Positions 1 to 6,178 of a DNA stretch of 12,961 nt are shown piece after piece. How positions within the stretch are numbered: position 1 is the first letter of the stretch; every line of letters starts with the position of its first letter. Both the position numbers and the translations under genes were made by a program. Source of the stretch: Bacteroidota bacterium (GTDB lineage: Bacteria > Bacteroidota > Ignavibacteria > UBA10030 > UBA8401); NCBI GenBank assembly GCA_023229405.1, contig JALNZH010000076.1, positions 1-12,961 of the forward strand. Reading direction: 5' to 3'. A model generated the notes under the pieces. The model did not search any database. It was not told the DNA's origin and saw only the letters and a list, made by a program, of their open reading frames with translations.

Positions 1-508
1 TGTGGGTGTGTATTCGTTTGTTATTCCATCAAACGGAGGAATGACGGAAGAGACGAATATCATCGTTCAATCACTCAAAAACTATCAGGCGGTGATTGGC
101 GGTTCAATCAAACCGCAACTTGTCAGTTCTGAAGACAATGTGCGTTCATTTCTAGCCAACGAAGTATCATTTGATGTTAATGTCCCAAAAATGAAAGGAT
201 GCAGTTCGTGCGCAGGGGCGCTTTCAAGCTTTAATGGAGTACAGCTTGCACATGTAGTGTACCAGGTTGGCAATAAAGATATCATCTACATCTACCAGGC
301 ATCTATGAATGAAGCGATGGAAGGAACAATCATCGGTCTGCCGGAGGAAGTAAAAACTGAATTACAAAAAACAGACTGGTATGTGCAGGATTTGGAAGAG
401 AATGTAACGCTGATATTATGGAGATACAACAACACGCTCTGTTCTGCTGTAAGCAAAATGGACAAAGAAGAAATGATCGCTTTATTGACTGAAAAAGAAT
501 TAAAATGA
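1..508 (+). CDS. Anti-sigma factor-like protein, extracytoplasmic C-terminal part (5' end outside window)
   Basis: The reading frame is open to the left edge, so at least the N-terminus is missing; the GTG at base 2 is probably internal. About 168 residues are visible. The pattern resembles the periplasmic part of zinc-finger (zf-HC2) transmembrane anti-sigma factors: a short hydrophobic start (residues 3-9), a block around 46-61 (SFLANEVSFDVNVP), an AHVVYQ strand near 83-88, an IIYIYQ strand at 94-99, and a closing segment where LILWRYNNTLCSAVSKM (137-153) precedes an acidic helix. In that family this part lies outside the membrane, while the missing cytoplasmic zinc-finger domain binds an ECF sigma factor. 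Cysteines sit at visible residues 67, 70 (a CSSC motif) and 147. The stop overlaps the start of the downstream thioredoxin lipoprotein by 4 nt (ATGA), implying coupled translation. Coding status is secure. The anti-sigma assignment is by recalled family pattern and the sigma factor itself is not in view. Confidence 0.65.
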   Translation, partial: VGVYSFVIPSNGGMTEETNIIVQSLKNYQAVIGGSIKPQLVSSEDNVRSFLANEVSFDVNVPKMKGCSSCAGALSSFNGVQLAHVVYQVGNKDIIYIYQASMNEAMEGTIIGLPEEVKTELQKTDWYVQDLEENVTLILWRYNNTLCSAVSKMDKEEMIALLTEKELK

Positions 509-1074
509 TAAAACTGTTGAGTCTATTGTTAGTTGCAGTAACGTTTACGGCGTGCCAAGCTAAAATTGAACCGAAAAAAAAATCCACTCAAAACCCACAT
601 TCCGAATACAAAGGAAATGTCTCTCTATTAGTAAAGAAGGGGACACCTGTCACTGATGGTATTCCGAATTTTACCTGGTATAATGAAGCCGGAAAGGAAA
701 TTTCGTTCTCAGAATTTTCAAAAGGGAAACCAGTATTGATTAATTTTTGGGCAACGTGGTGTGGTCCGTGCGTACGTGAGACTCCCGATCTTGTTGAATT
801 ATACAATGATCTGAAAACTCAAGGCGCAATATTTATCGGAATTTCCGTAGACCTTGGCGATGATGCCATGAATCTGGTCACCGAGTTCACAGACACTTAT
901 AAAGTACCGTATCAAGTAGTAATAGACTTTGAGGGTGAATTGCAACAGGCTATCGGCGATTTACGCGGATATCCGACAACATTTTATATTGATAAAAACG
1001 GAAAGATTGTGAAGAAATTACTTGGAATGCAATCGAAGAAAAAATTTGCGGAAGAATTTAAATCGATATTGTAA
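505..1074 (+). CDS. TlpA/ResA-like thiol-disulfide oxidoreductase lipoprotein
   Basis: A 189-residue thioredoxin-fold protein. Residues 1-16 form a lipoprotein signal peptide ending in the lipobox F-T-A-C with the lipidated cysteine at 17. A charged, Lys-rich linker follows (about 18-48), then a redoxin/AhpC-TSA-type domain (about 50-189). The active site WCGPC has Cys86 and Cys89, preceded by PVLINFWAT. The cis-proline is Pro157 in GYPTTF, and YIDKNGKIV follows, as is usual for TlpA, ResA and CcmG-like proteins. It should be anchored in the membrane facing the periplasm and reduce or exchange disulfides in exported proteins; the substrate cannot be read. The ATG overlaps the upstream anti-sigma-like gene's TGA by 4 nt, and no independent promoter is apparent, so the two are probably one transcript. 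An A9 tract encodes the lysines near residue 24. Length is typical for the family. I am confident of the family, not of the partner. Confidence 0.9.
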   Translation: MIKLLSLLLVAVTFTACQAKIEPKKKSTQNPHSEYKGNVSLLVKKGTPVTDGIPNFTWYNEAGKEISFSEFSKGKPVLINFWATWCGPCVRETPDLVELYNDLKTQGAIFIGISVDLGDDAMNLVTEFTDTYKVPYQVVIDFEGELQQAIGDLRGYPTTFYIDKNGKIVKKLLGMQSKKKFAEEFKSIL

Positions 1075-1084
1075 TGGACCTAAT

Positions 1085-1138
1085 CACGACAATCTGAAAT
1101 CCCCCGAGCGAATGACTTTGAGGATTTTCATTTGTTTT
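1085..1138. terminator. Weak candidate terminator between convergent genes
   Basis: The 64-bp gap between the converging thioredoxin and phosphoesterase genes holds an imperfect inverted repeat. AAATCC (1098-1103) can pair with GGATTT (1122-1127) over an 18-nt loop, followed on the plus strand by a T-rich stretch up to 1139. The stem is only about 6 bp and the loop is long. Position is the main argument for a bidirectional terminator. Confidence 0.25.
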
Positions 1139-1840
1139 CTAAATTCCAACCAATAACCTGTCACCAAGTTTCTGTGGCAATCCTGCTTCGATAATCTTCT
1201 TCCTGGTTACATCAACATCGTACTCAATGCGAAGATGCTCGATCGAATATCGGTCTGTATCAAAGACAACACAACATCCTCTCCTATCTCCATCTCTTGG
1301 TTGACCGATACTTCCGACATTCACAATAAATTTTTTACCGAGAGAAATAGTATTGGAGAAACCATCTTCGCAAAAAACCGCCGGACGGTGAGTATGTCCG
1401 ATAAAACATATTGGCAAAAAAAAATGCTTAAAACTTTCTATCGCGTGTCCCGGCGACAATATATACCGGAAGTTTTGTGGGAGATCTGGAGAGCTATGCA
1501 CAAAGAGTGAGTTATATGCAAAAATCTGATACTCAAGACCTTCTAAAAACGTTCGATTAACATCCGAAAGAACCGAACGAGTCCAGTGCACCGCTTCTTT
1601 CGCAATCGCACTAAAATCATCGATAGATATCTCTTTAATTACCGCCTTATCATGGTTTCCAGCTATACAGGGAATATTCCGTTCCCGCATTATTTCTACA
1701 CATTCATTCGGGTTTGCTCCATATCCCACAATGTCGCCTAAACAGTAAATGGTGGTAACACCAAGTGTATCAATCTGTGTTAGTGTGCTTTGCAGCGCTT
1801 CCAAGTTACTATGAATATCCGATATGATCGCAATTTTCAT
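1139..1840 (-). CDS. YfcE/MJ0936-type calcineurin-like metallophosphoesterase
   Basis: A phosphodiesterase or phosphatase of the small calcineurin-like family, about 233 residues from the ATG at 1840. All metal-binding signatures are present (numbering from that ATG): SDIHSN (Asp8, His10), GDIVGYG (Asp36), GNHD (Asn62, His63), FVHSSP (His115) and GHTHRP (His149, His151). The closing NVGSIGQPRDGDRRG is characteristic of the YfcE-like subgroup. These enzymes bind two metal ions, usually Mn or Ni, and hydrolyse phosphodiesters; the physiological substrate is generally unknown. It is probably cytoplasmic, as there is no signal peptide. A GTG at 1846 would add two residues. I prefer the ATG because family members usually begin MKIAIISD, but neither start has a clear ribosome-binding site. 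The gene is convergent with the thioredoxin and divergent from the KdsC-like gene, so it looks monocistronic. Confidence 0.88.
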   Translation of the reverse strand: MKIAIISDIHSNLEALQSTLTQIDTLGVTTIYCLGDIVGYGANPNECVEIMRERNIPCIAGNHDKAVIKEISIDDFSAIAKEAVHWTRSVLSDVNRTFLEGLEYQIFAYNSLFVHSSPDLPQNFRYILSPGHAIESFKHFFLPICFIGHTHRPAVFCEDGFSNTISLGKKFIVNVGSIGQPRDGDRRGCCVVFDTDRYSIEHLRIEYDVDVTRKKIIEAGLPQKLGDRLLVGI

Positions 1841-1882
1841 GGGCACAATGTAATAATATTTTGAAGAAGAAGAACCATCGGT

Positions 1883-1913
1883 TTTGGGATGAAGAAATAT
1901 TTTCGTAGTTTAT
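1883..1913 (+). promoter_or_regulatory. Possible Bacteroidota-type promoter for the kdsC-like gene (weak)
   Basis: The divergent gap 1841-1940 is the only place a promoter for the plus-strand pair can sit. TTTG at 1883-1886 and TAGTTTAT at 1906-1913 are 19 nt apart, which recalls the -33 TTTG / -7 TAnnTTTG promoter of Bacteroidota. The downstream element matches at only four of six fixed positions. A start near 1920 would give a short leader. No convincing promoter was seen for the phosphoesterase on the other strand. Confidence 0.2.
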
Positions 1914-1940
1914 TGAATATTAATTCAGAGAAAAAGGTAG

Positions 1941-2471
1941 ATGACAAAAAATATTACTGCAAAACTAAAAAAAATCAAAATCTTGGTATCCGATGTGGAC
2001 GGCGTTCTCACCGACGGAGGTGCGTATTACTCTGACGAAGGGATCGAACTAAAAAAATTTAGTATCCGTGATGGAATGGGAATCGTACTGATGCAAAAAG
2101 CGGGATACCGTGTTGCGATTGTGACAACGGAAAAAACGAAAATTGTAGAACGGCGCGCGGAACGATTAAAAGTAACCGATCTGTACCAAGGTGTGGTAAA
2201 TAAAGTCGCCGCCGTTGAAGAACTAATAAACAAATATTCCCTTTCCTGGCAGGAAGTAGCATTTATCGGAGACGATATTAATGATATTCCTGTGTTGAAA
2301 AAAGTAGGTTTCGCCGCTGCCCCTTTCAATGCAACAGTGCTCAATAAAAAAGTTGTCGATTATATTTGTAAAGCTGAAGGCGGACACGGCGCAGTTCGGG
2401 AAGTGTGCGATTTGCTCCTTGGATTGCAATGGAAGGGCGAAAAGATTACCGATCTGTGGCTTAACCATTAA
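1941..2471 (+). CDS. kdsC: KdsC-like HAD phosphatase (Kdo-8-phosphate phosphatase family)
   Basis: A 176-residue HAD-superfamily protein without a cap domain, the normal size for KdsC, which dephosphorylates 3-deoxy-D-manno-octulosonate 8-phosphate for the LPS inner core. Visible motifs: the nucleophile motif SDVDGVLTDGG with Asp18 and acid/base Asp20; GIELKKFSIRDGMG (34-47), the segment typical of this family; motif III Lys88 in GVVNKVAAVEEL; metal-binding GDDINDIPVL with Asp111, Asp112 and Asp115; and the tail GGHGAVREVCDLLL (147-160). Where many KdsC enzymes have a TGR-type motif II, this one reads VTTEKT (61-66), a variant also seen in related ulosonate phosphatases. A nonulosonate 9-phosphate is therefore a second possible substrate. 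Cytoplasmic and probably tetrameric, as known for the family. AAGG lies 3 nt before the ATG. A glycosyltransferase follows after 6 nt. Confidence 0.82.
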   Translation: MTKNITAKLKKIKILVSDVDGVLTDGGAYYSDEGIELKKFSIRDGMGIVLMQKAGYRVAIVTTEKTKIVERRAERLKVTDLYQGVVNKVAAVEELINKYSLSWQEVAFIGDDINDIPVLKKVGFAAAPFNATVLNKKVVDYICKAEGGHGAVREVCDLLLGLQWKGEKITDLWLNH

Positions 2472-2477
2472 AAAAGA

Positions 2478-3737
2478 ATGAACAACGTCCTCTTTATTTC
2501 ATATTTTTGGCCTCCTTCCGGTAAAGCATCACTGCACTGGCCGTTGTTTGTTATGAAACACCTTCCAAAAAATGGATGGCATCCCTGCGTGCTTACTGTT
2601 GATGAGGACTCCTTCTCGCATTCGGACTCAAGCCTGTTGAATGAAATCGATCCAGCCATGACCGTAGCAAAAACGGTAGCCAACGAACCGTTCGGTCACT
2701 ACAGAAAATTTCTCGGTAAACGTTCCGATGCTCCTCTGATTGCATCGGAAACAATATCAATGAGTAATACGGATTGGAAACACCGTCTTGCCATCTGGAT
2801 TAGAATGAATCTTTTCGTTCCGGATGCACGAATTGGTTGGTATTTATCAGCAGTGAAAGGCGGTACATCTCTTATTCAATCACAAAATCCAAAAACAATT
2901 ATCTCTATTGGACCGCCCCACAGTTCTCATTTGATCGGCAAAAAACTCAGCAAAAAATATGGTATTCCCCATATTCCAGTCTTAATCGATCCGTGGGTTG
3001 ATATTGTCTACTACAGAAATTTTAAGCGCAATCCTGTAACAATTGCGCTTGACACACATTTTGAACGCTCCACACTGAAGCATGCATCTCAGGTTATTTT
3101 TGTCACCAAAAGCTCACAAGAAGAATATATTAAAAAATATCCCTGGCTCGAAAAAAAATCTCACGTGTTGTATTGGGGATACAATGAAGAGAATTTTTCC
3201 GAGAAACATCCATGTGAACCCAATGCAGATCAGGAAATACTACTCCATGCCGGGAATATTTTTGATTACCAAAATCCCGTAGGCTTGTGGAACAATATTA
3301 AGAAAGAAGTAGATGGAGGCAAAAAACTGCGAATTCGTTTTGTGGGAACAGTGAGTCCTGGAATAAAGAGCGCTATAACATCTTCGGGGCTTGATGCATA
3401 CACTGATTACGTCGGATTTTTGCCGTACCAAGAAGTCGTTCAGGAAATGATAAAGGCAAAATATCTTTTAGTCTGCGCAACTGAAAAGCGTCACGTGCCG
3501 GGGAAATTATTCGAATACATTCGTACCGGAAACAGGGTCATTGCATTCGGCGATGATAATAGAGAAGTGGAAGGAATCTTAAAAAAGGCCAATGCCGGTA
3601 TACTATTACCATATCATTACAGAGGTCAGGATATATTTCAACAACTGTCTGCAATCACTCCTAACACAACAACTGCGAAACAATTCAGCAGGGAAGAAAT
3701 TGCAAGCCAACTCGCTGCTATTCTGAACGCACTCTGA
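2478..3737 (+). CDS. GT-B glycosyltransferase (GT4-like)
   Basis: A 419-residue glycosyltransferase with two Rossmann-like halves. The N-terminal half opens with VLFISYFWPPSGKASLHWP (4-22), the glycine-containing loop common in GT4-like enzymes that assemble cell-surface sugars, and contains ISIGPPHSSHLIG (142-154) and a DPW motif (171-173). The C-terminal half starts near 254 with LLHAGNIFDYQNP and carries the donor-site region PGKLFEYIRTGNRVIAFGDD (341-360), in which Glu346 occupies the usual EX7E-like position. Length suits GT4. It has no signal peptide or membrane span, so it should act at the cytoplasmic face of the inner membrane. Donor and acceptor are unknown. It is probably co-transcribed with the KdsC-like gene, suggesting an LPS-core or related role. 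Its stop lies 3 nt from the convergent aminotransferase's stop. Confidence 0.85.
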   Translation: MNNVLFISYFWPPSGKASLHWPLFVMKHLPKNGWHPCVLTVDEDSFSHSDSSLLNEIDPAMTVAKTVANEPFGHYRKFLGKRSDAPLIASETISMSNTDWKHRLAIWIRMNLFVPDARIGWYLSAVKGGTSLIQSQNPKTIISIGPPHSSHLIGKKLSKKYGIPHIPVLIDPWVDIVYYRNFKRNPVTIALDTHFERSTLKHASQVIFVTKSSQEEYIKKYPWLEKKSHVLYWGYNEENFSEKHPCEPNADQEILLHAGNIFDYQNPVGLWNNIKKEVDGGKKLRIRFVGTVSPGIKSAITSSGLDAYTDYVGFLPYQEVVQEMIKAKYLLVCATEKRHVPGKLFEYIRTGNRVIAFGDDNREVEGILKKANAGILLPYHYRGQDIFQQLSAITPNTTTAKQFSREEIASQLAAILNAL

Positions 3738-3747
3738 TCATCAGAAT
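3720..3747. terminator. Inverted repeat spanning two convergent stop codons
   Basis: ATTCTGA (3720-3726) and TCAGAAT (3741-3747) are perfect 7-bp arms around a 14-nt loop that contains the glycosyltransferase stop; TTTATTC follows on the plus strand. A second pairing, TCTGA (3733-3737) with TCAGA (3741-3745), competes with it. With only 3 nt between the two genes, any terminator must lie inside coding sequence. The stem is weak and AT-rich, so this is a candidate only. Confidence 0.25.
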
Positions 3748-4823
3748 TTATTCAGCACGTCAATCACCCGTTGAACATCGCTTTTGCTATGACAGTACGA
3801 AATCGGCAAACTCAATGTTGTGGCGTGAATCTCCTCTGAAATTGGAAATTTCTGCTTCAACAGCACGCCGGACATCGCTTTTTGTTTGTGCGGCGCTACG
3901 GGATAATGAATATCTGTTTTAATCTCATGCTGCAACAAATACTCTTTCAATGCATCCCGTTTCGGATGACGAATGTTATAGATGTGAAACACATCGTAAT
4001 AATCGGGATGTACTTGTGGCCTAATAAATTCGTTCTTCAGACCATCATGATACAGTGTTGCCAGCGTTCGTTTGTGTTCTGTGATCTCGTGCAAGTGTTT
4101 CAGTTTGATTGATAAAAAGCCTGCTTGTATCTCATCCAGCCGGGAATTGTAACCGACAACTTCATTGTAATATTTCTTGTCCGATCCGTAATTCCTCAGC
4201 ATTCTGATTTTTCCGGCAAATATTTCATCATCCGTCGTTACTGCTCCGCCATCGCCGAGACAACCGAGATTTTTCGTCGGATAAAAACTAAACGCTCCGT
4301 ATCCGAATGTACCCGTCATCTTCCCTTTATGCCTTGCTCCGTGGGATTGCGCACAATCCTCAATCAACGACAGGTTGTGTTTTTTTGCAATCGCGGCAAT
4401 AGTATCCATTTCACATGATTTCCCGTACAGATGAACAACCATAATTGCCCTTGTTTTCTTTGTGATCGCAGCTTCTATTTCGTTGGGATCAATATTATAC
4501 GTTCGAATATCCGGTTCAACCAAAACCGGTATAAGGTCGCATTGAAGGATCGAAAGAATTGTGGCAATGTACGTATTGGAAGGAACGATCACTTCACTTC
4601 CTTTTTCAATATGTAACGCACGCAAACAAAGAATAAGAGCATCTAGACCGTTTGCAACGCCGATGCAATATTTATTGCCATTAAATGCAGCAAATTCGGT
4701 TTCGAATTGTTTTACAGTACCTCCCAGAATAAACCAGCCGCTCTCCAATAACCTGATGAACGATTGTTGATAATCCTGAAAGAACGGTTCGTTTGCTTTG
4801 CGAAGGTTTTCGTAATCGATCAT
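3741..4823 (-). CDS. fdtB: DegT/DnrJ/EryC1 aminotransferase, FdtB/QdtB-like (dTDP-3-amino-3,6-dideoxyhexose forming)
   Basis: A 360-residue PLP-dependent sugar aminotransferase of typical length. Visible features: ANGLDALILCLRAL (57-70) for cofactor phosphate binding; VPSNTYIATILSIL (80-93); EDCAQSHGA (155-163) with Asp156 and Gln159 contacting PLP; SFYPTKNLG with Schiff-base Lys184; GDGGAVTTDD (190-199); and GYNSRLDEIQAG (224-235) from the neighbouring subunit's side. The enzyme should transfer an amino group from glutamate to C-3 of a dTDP-3-keto-6-deoxyhexose. This substrate is inferred mainly from the upstream ketoisomerase, with which it overlaps by 4 nt (ATGA); the same pair occurs in Fucp3NAc (fdt) and Quip3NAc (qdt) pathways and I cannot tell which product forms. 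It is the last gene of the minus-strand run. The usual partner N-acetyltransferase is not in the window. Confidence 0.88.
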   Translation of the reverse strand: MIDYENLRKANEPFFQDYQQSFIRLLESGWFILGGTVKQFETEFAAFNGNKYCIGVANGLDALILCLRALHIEKGSEVIVPSNTYIATILSILQCDLIPVLVEPDIRTYNIDPNEIEAAITKKTRAIMVVHLYGKSCEMDTIAAIAKKHNLSLIEDCAQSHGARHKGKMTGTFGYGAFSFYPTKNLGCLGDGGAVTTDDEIFAGKIRMLRNYGSDKKYYNEVVGYNSRLDEIQAGFLSIKLKHLHEITEHKRTLATLYHDGLKNEFIRPQVHPDYYDVFHIYNIRHPKRDALKEYLLQHEIKTDIHYPVAPHKQKAMSGVLLKQKFPISEEIHATTLSLPISYCHSKSDVQRVIDVLNKF

Positions 4824-5185
4824 GAGTATTGTTCGTAAATATAATCGTTCGGGTCAAACAATTCTGATGCAAATACCAGGAAAACGGCATCCGGAGTAAA
4901 ATGGTGCATTGTATGCCAGTCACGCGGTTCAAGAAGTAAACACTTGTTCGGATGATCCAGCACAAAATCCTGTTTTAAGATACCGTCATTATTGGATACT
5001 ACGCAGCTGCCATGTACGCAGATGCACGCCTGAAAAGTTTTATGATGGCGATGTCCGCCGCGTACAGAATCATCAACTCCATAAATATAAAATGTCCGTT
5101 TCACTTCGAACGGTATTTCCTTTTCTATCACGGTCAGATTGCCGCGTTTATCGGAGTGTGTCTTTAATTGAATAAGATACGCCAT
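4820..5185 (-). CDS. fdtA: FdtA/QdtA-like dTDP-4-keto-6-deoxyglucose 3,4-ketoisomerase (WxcM-like cupin)
   Basis: A 121-residue single-domain cupin, slightly short of the 130-140 usual for the family. It carries the signature VRGGHRHHKTFQACICVHGS (41-60) with clustered histidines 45, 47 and 48, and the second cupin motif LEPRDWHTMHHF (85-96). The family moves the keto group of dTDP-4-keto-6-deoxy-D-glucose from C-4 to C-3, making a galacto- (FdtA) or gluco-configured (QdtA, Tyl1a) 3-keto sugar; the product stereochemistry cannot be decided by eye. The segment SDKRGNLTVIE (11-21) lies where FdtA and QdtA enzymes should be compared. Cytoplasmic, with no metal requirement known. Its TGA overlaps the aminotransferase ATG, consistent with consecutive steps of one pathway. 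No clear Shine-Dalgarno; tandem GTTC units (plus-strand reading) precede the start at 5186-5195. Confidence 0.88.
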   Translation of the reverse strand: MAYLIQLKTHSDKRGNLTVIEKEIPFEVKRTFYIYGVDDSVRGGHRHHKTFQACICVHGSCVVSNNDGILKQDFVLDHPNKCLLLEPRDWHTMHHFTPDAVFLVFASELFDPNDYIYEQYS

Positions 5186-5194
5186 GTTCGTTCG

Positions 5195-6178
5195 TTACTT
5201 CACAAATTTGCTTAATGGATAAATATGATAAACACCGAACATTTTTCGGTAAAGGTAAAGGATCGGTGTCTTCATCGAAAATCCACCGCTGTCTGTACCA
5301 TGCGGATCGAACGTTGCGTCGATTTTCTGCACTTCCTTCTTTGCATCCTGCAACGATAGAAGATACGGTTTGTATAATAACCGTAAGACACTTTCAGTGA
5401 GTACCCTTCGTCCTAATTCAACCTGTTCGTACTTCAAATATCGAAGATAGTGAAAATGATAGAAAACTACTGGAAATTCCATTCCCGAAGTGATTTCTTT
5501 GCCGAATAATTTACCATTTTTTTCTACCACATGATATTGTTGAACATTCCACGCAGCCATTCCACCTCCTCGATGCTGAAGTTCATGCACCCCAGTAAAC
5601 CGCGACATCCAATCATCCAAATATTTTTGATCGCCGAATTTCCCCTCTTCAAATCTGGCATAACACCACTCCAAACACCGGTCGCGCCACCAGCGTAGCG
5701 CAGCCAAACCTGGTTCATCATTTTTAAAAGAAACAAACTGGACGCAATATTTTCCGCTCAATGCCTCCTTGTTATATTGCGGAGAATACCGATGTTCAGT
5801 GATCAAAATTGAACGTCCGTTCATTTCATCAAATAATATTTTGGGAGAATCGAAGAAAAGCATATCGGCATCAAGATACGTACACTGATCAACAGAAAAT
5901 TTTTCGAGTACGTAAAGGATCGTCGATGAAGTGGCGGTCCAGCAATACTCTGCCCGTGAACGCGTCGGTTTAACCTTCAGTAATTCCTCCTCTTCAAATT
6001 TCTTCAGCGATATAATCGTTGCATATTGAAGTTGTAGCTTTTTTAATACATGCAGGCTTTTATCATCAAACGCAAAGATATACAAGTGAAAAGAATCGCA
6101 CACCCGTTCGAGTGAACGATAGAGCGCTAGGCCCCTCGACAGATAATTTGAATCGAAAAGAGTGCAAAAATTATACAT
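5195..6178 (-). CDS. GT-A glycosyltransferase, GT8-like
   Basis: A 327-residue protein with the plan of GT-A nucleotide-sugar transferases. The opening FCTLFDSNYLSRGLALYRSL (4-23) and the metal-binding DXD in TYLDADMLFF (Asp103, Asp105) resemble GT8 enzymes. Further conserved-looking patches are FGDQKYLDDW (181-190), MAAWNVQQY (207-215) and FYHFHYLRYL (239-248), where the His residues may contribute the second metal contact. It should use a nucleotide sugar at the cytoplasmic membrane face; the sugar is unknown. The ATG lies 8 nt inside the end of the preceding methyltransferase gene, under a potential hairpin that covers its GAAAGG ribosome-binding site (6185-6190, spacing 6 nt). The ketoisomerase gene follows after 9 nt. 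The DXD and general fold are clear; the family number is less so. Confidence 0.8.
   Translation of the reverse strand: MYNFCTLFDSNYLSRGLALYRSLERVCDSFHLYIFAFDDKSLHVLKKLQLQYATIISLKKFEEEELLKVKPTRSRAEYCWTATSSTILYVLEKFSVDQCTYLDADMLFFDSPKILFDEMNGRSILITEHRYSPQYNKEALSGKYCVQFVSFKNDEPGLAALRWWRDRCLEWCYARFEEGKFGDQKYLDDWMSRFTGVHELQHRGGGMAAWNVQQYHVVEKNGKLFGKEITSGMEFPVVFYHFHYLRYLKYEQVELGRRVLTESVLRLLYKPYLLSLQDAKKEVQKIDATFDPHGTDSGGFSMKTPILYLYRKMFGVYHIYPLSKFVK

Noticed and set aside
2..30. GTG at base 2 as the true start of the anti-sigma-like gene
   Set aside because: The frame is open to the window edge, and the visible protein lacks the zinc-finger and membrane segments expected upstream, so it is treated as 5'-truncated.
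1425..1433. A9 tract in the phosphoesterase gene, with another at about 573-581 in the thioredoxin gene, as phase-variation sites
   Set aside because: Both encode in-frame Phe/Lys codons in conserved-length genes, and A-runs of 7-9 are common across this AT-leaning window, so there is no special signal.
2027..2344. 105-codon minus-strand open frame
   Set aside because: Mirror of the KdsC-like gene, which has all catalytic motifs.
5186..5195. Tandem GTTC units before the ketoisomerase start as a regulatory repeat
   Set aside because: Only about two and a half copies in a 9-nt spacer; too short to distinguish from chance.
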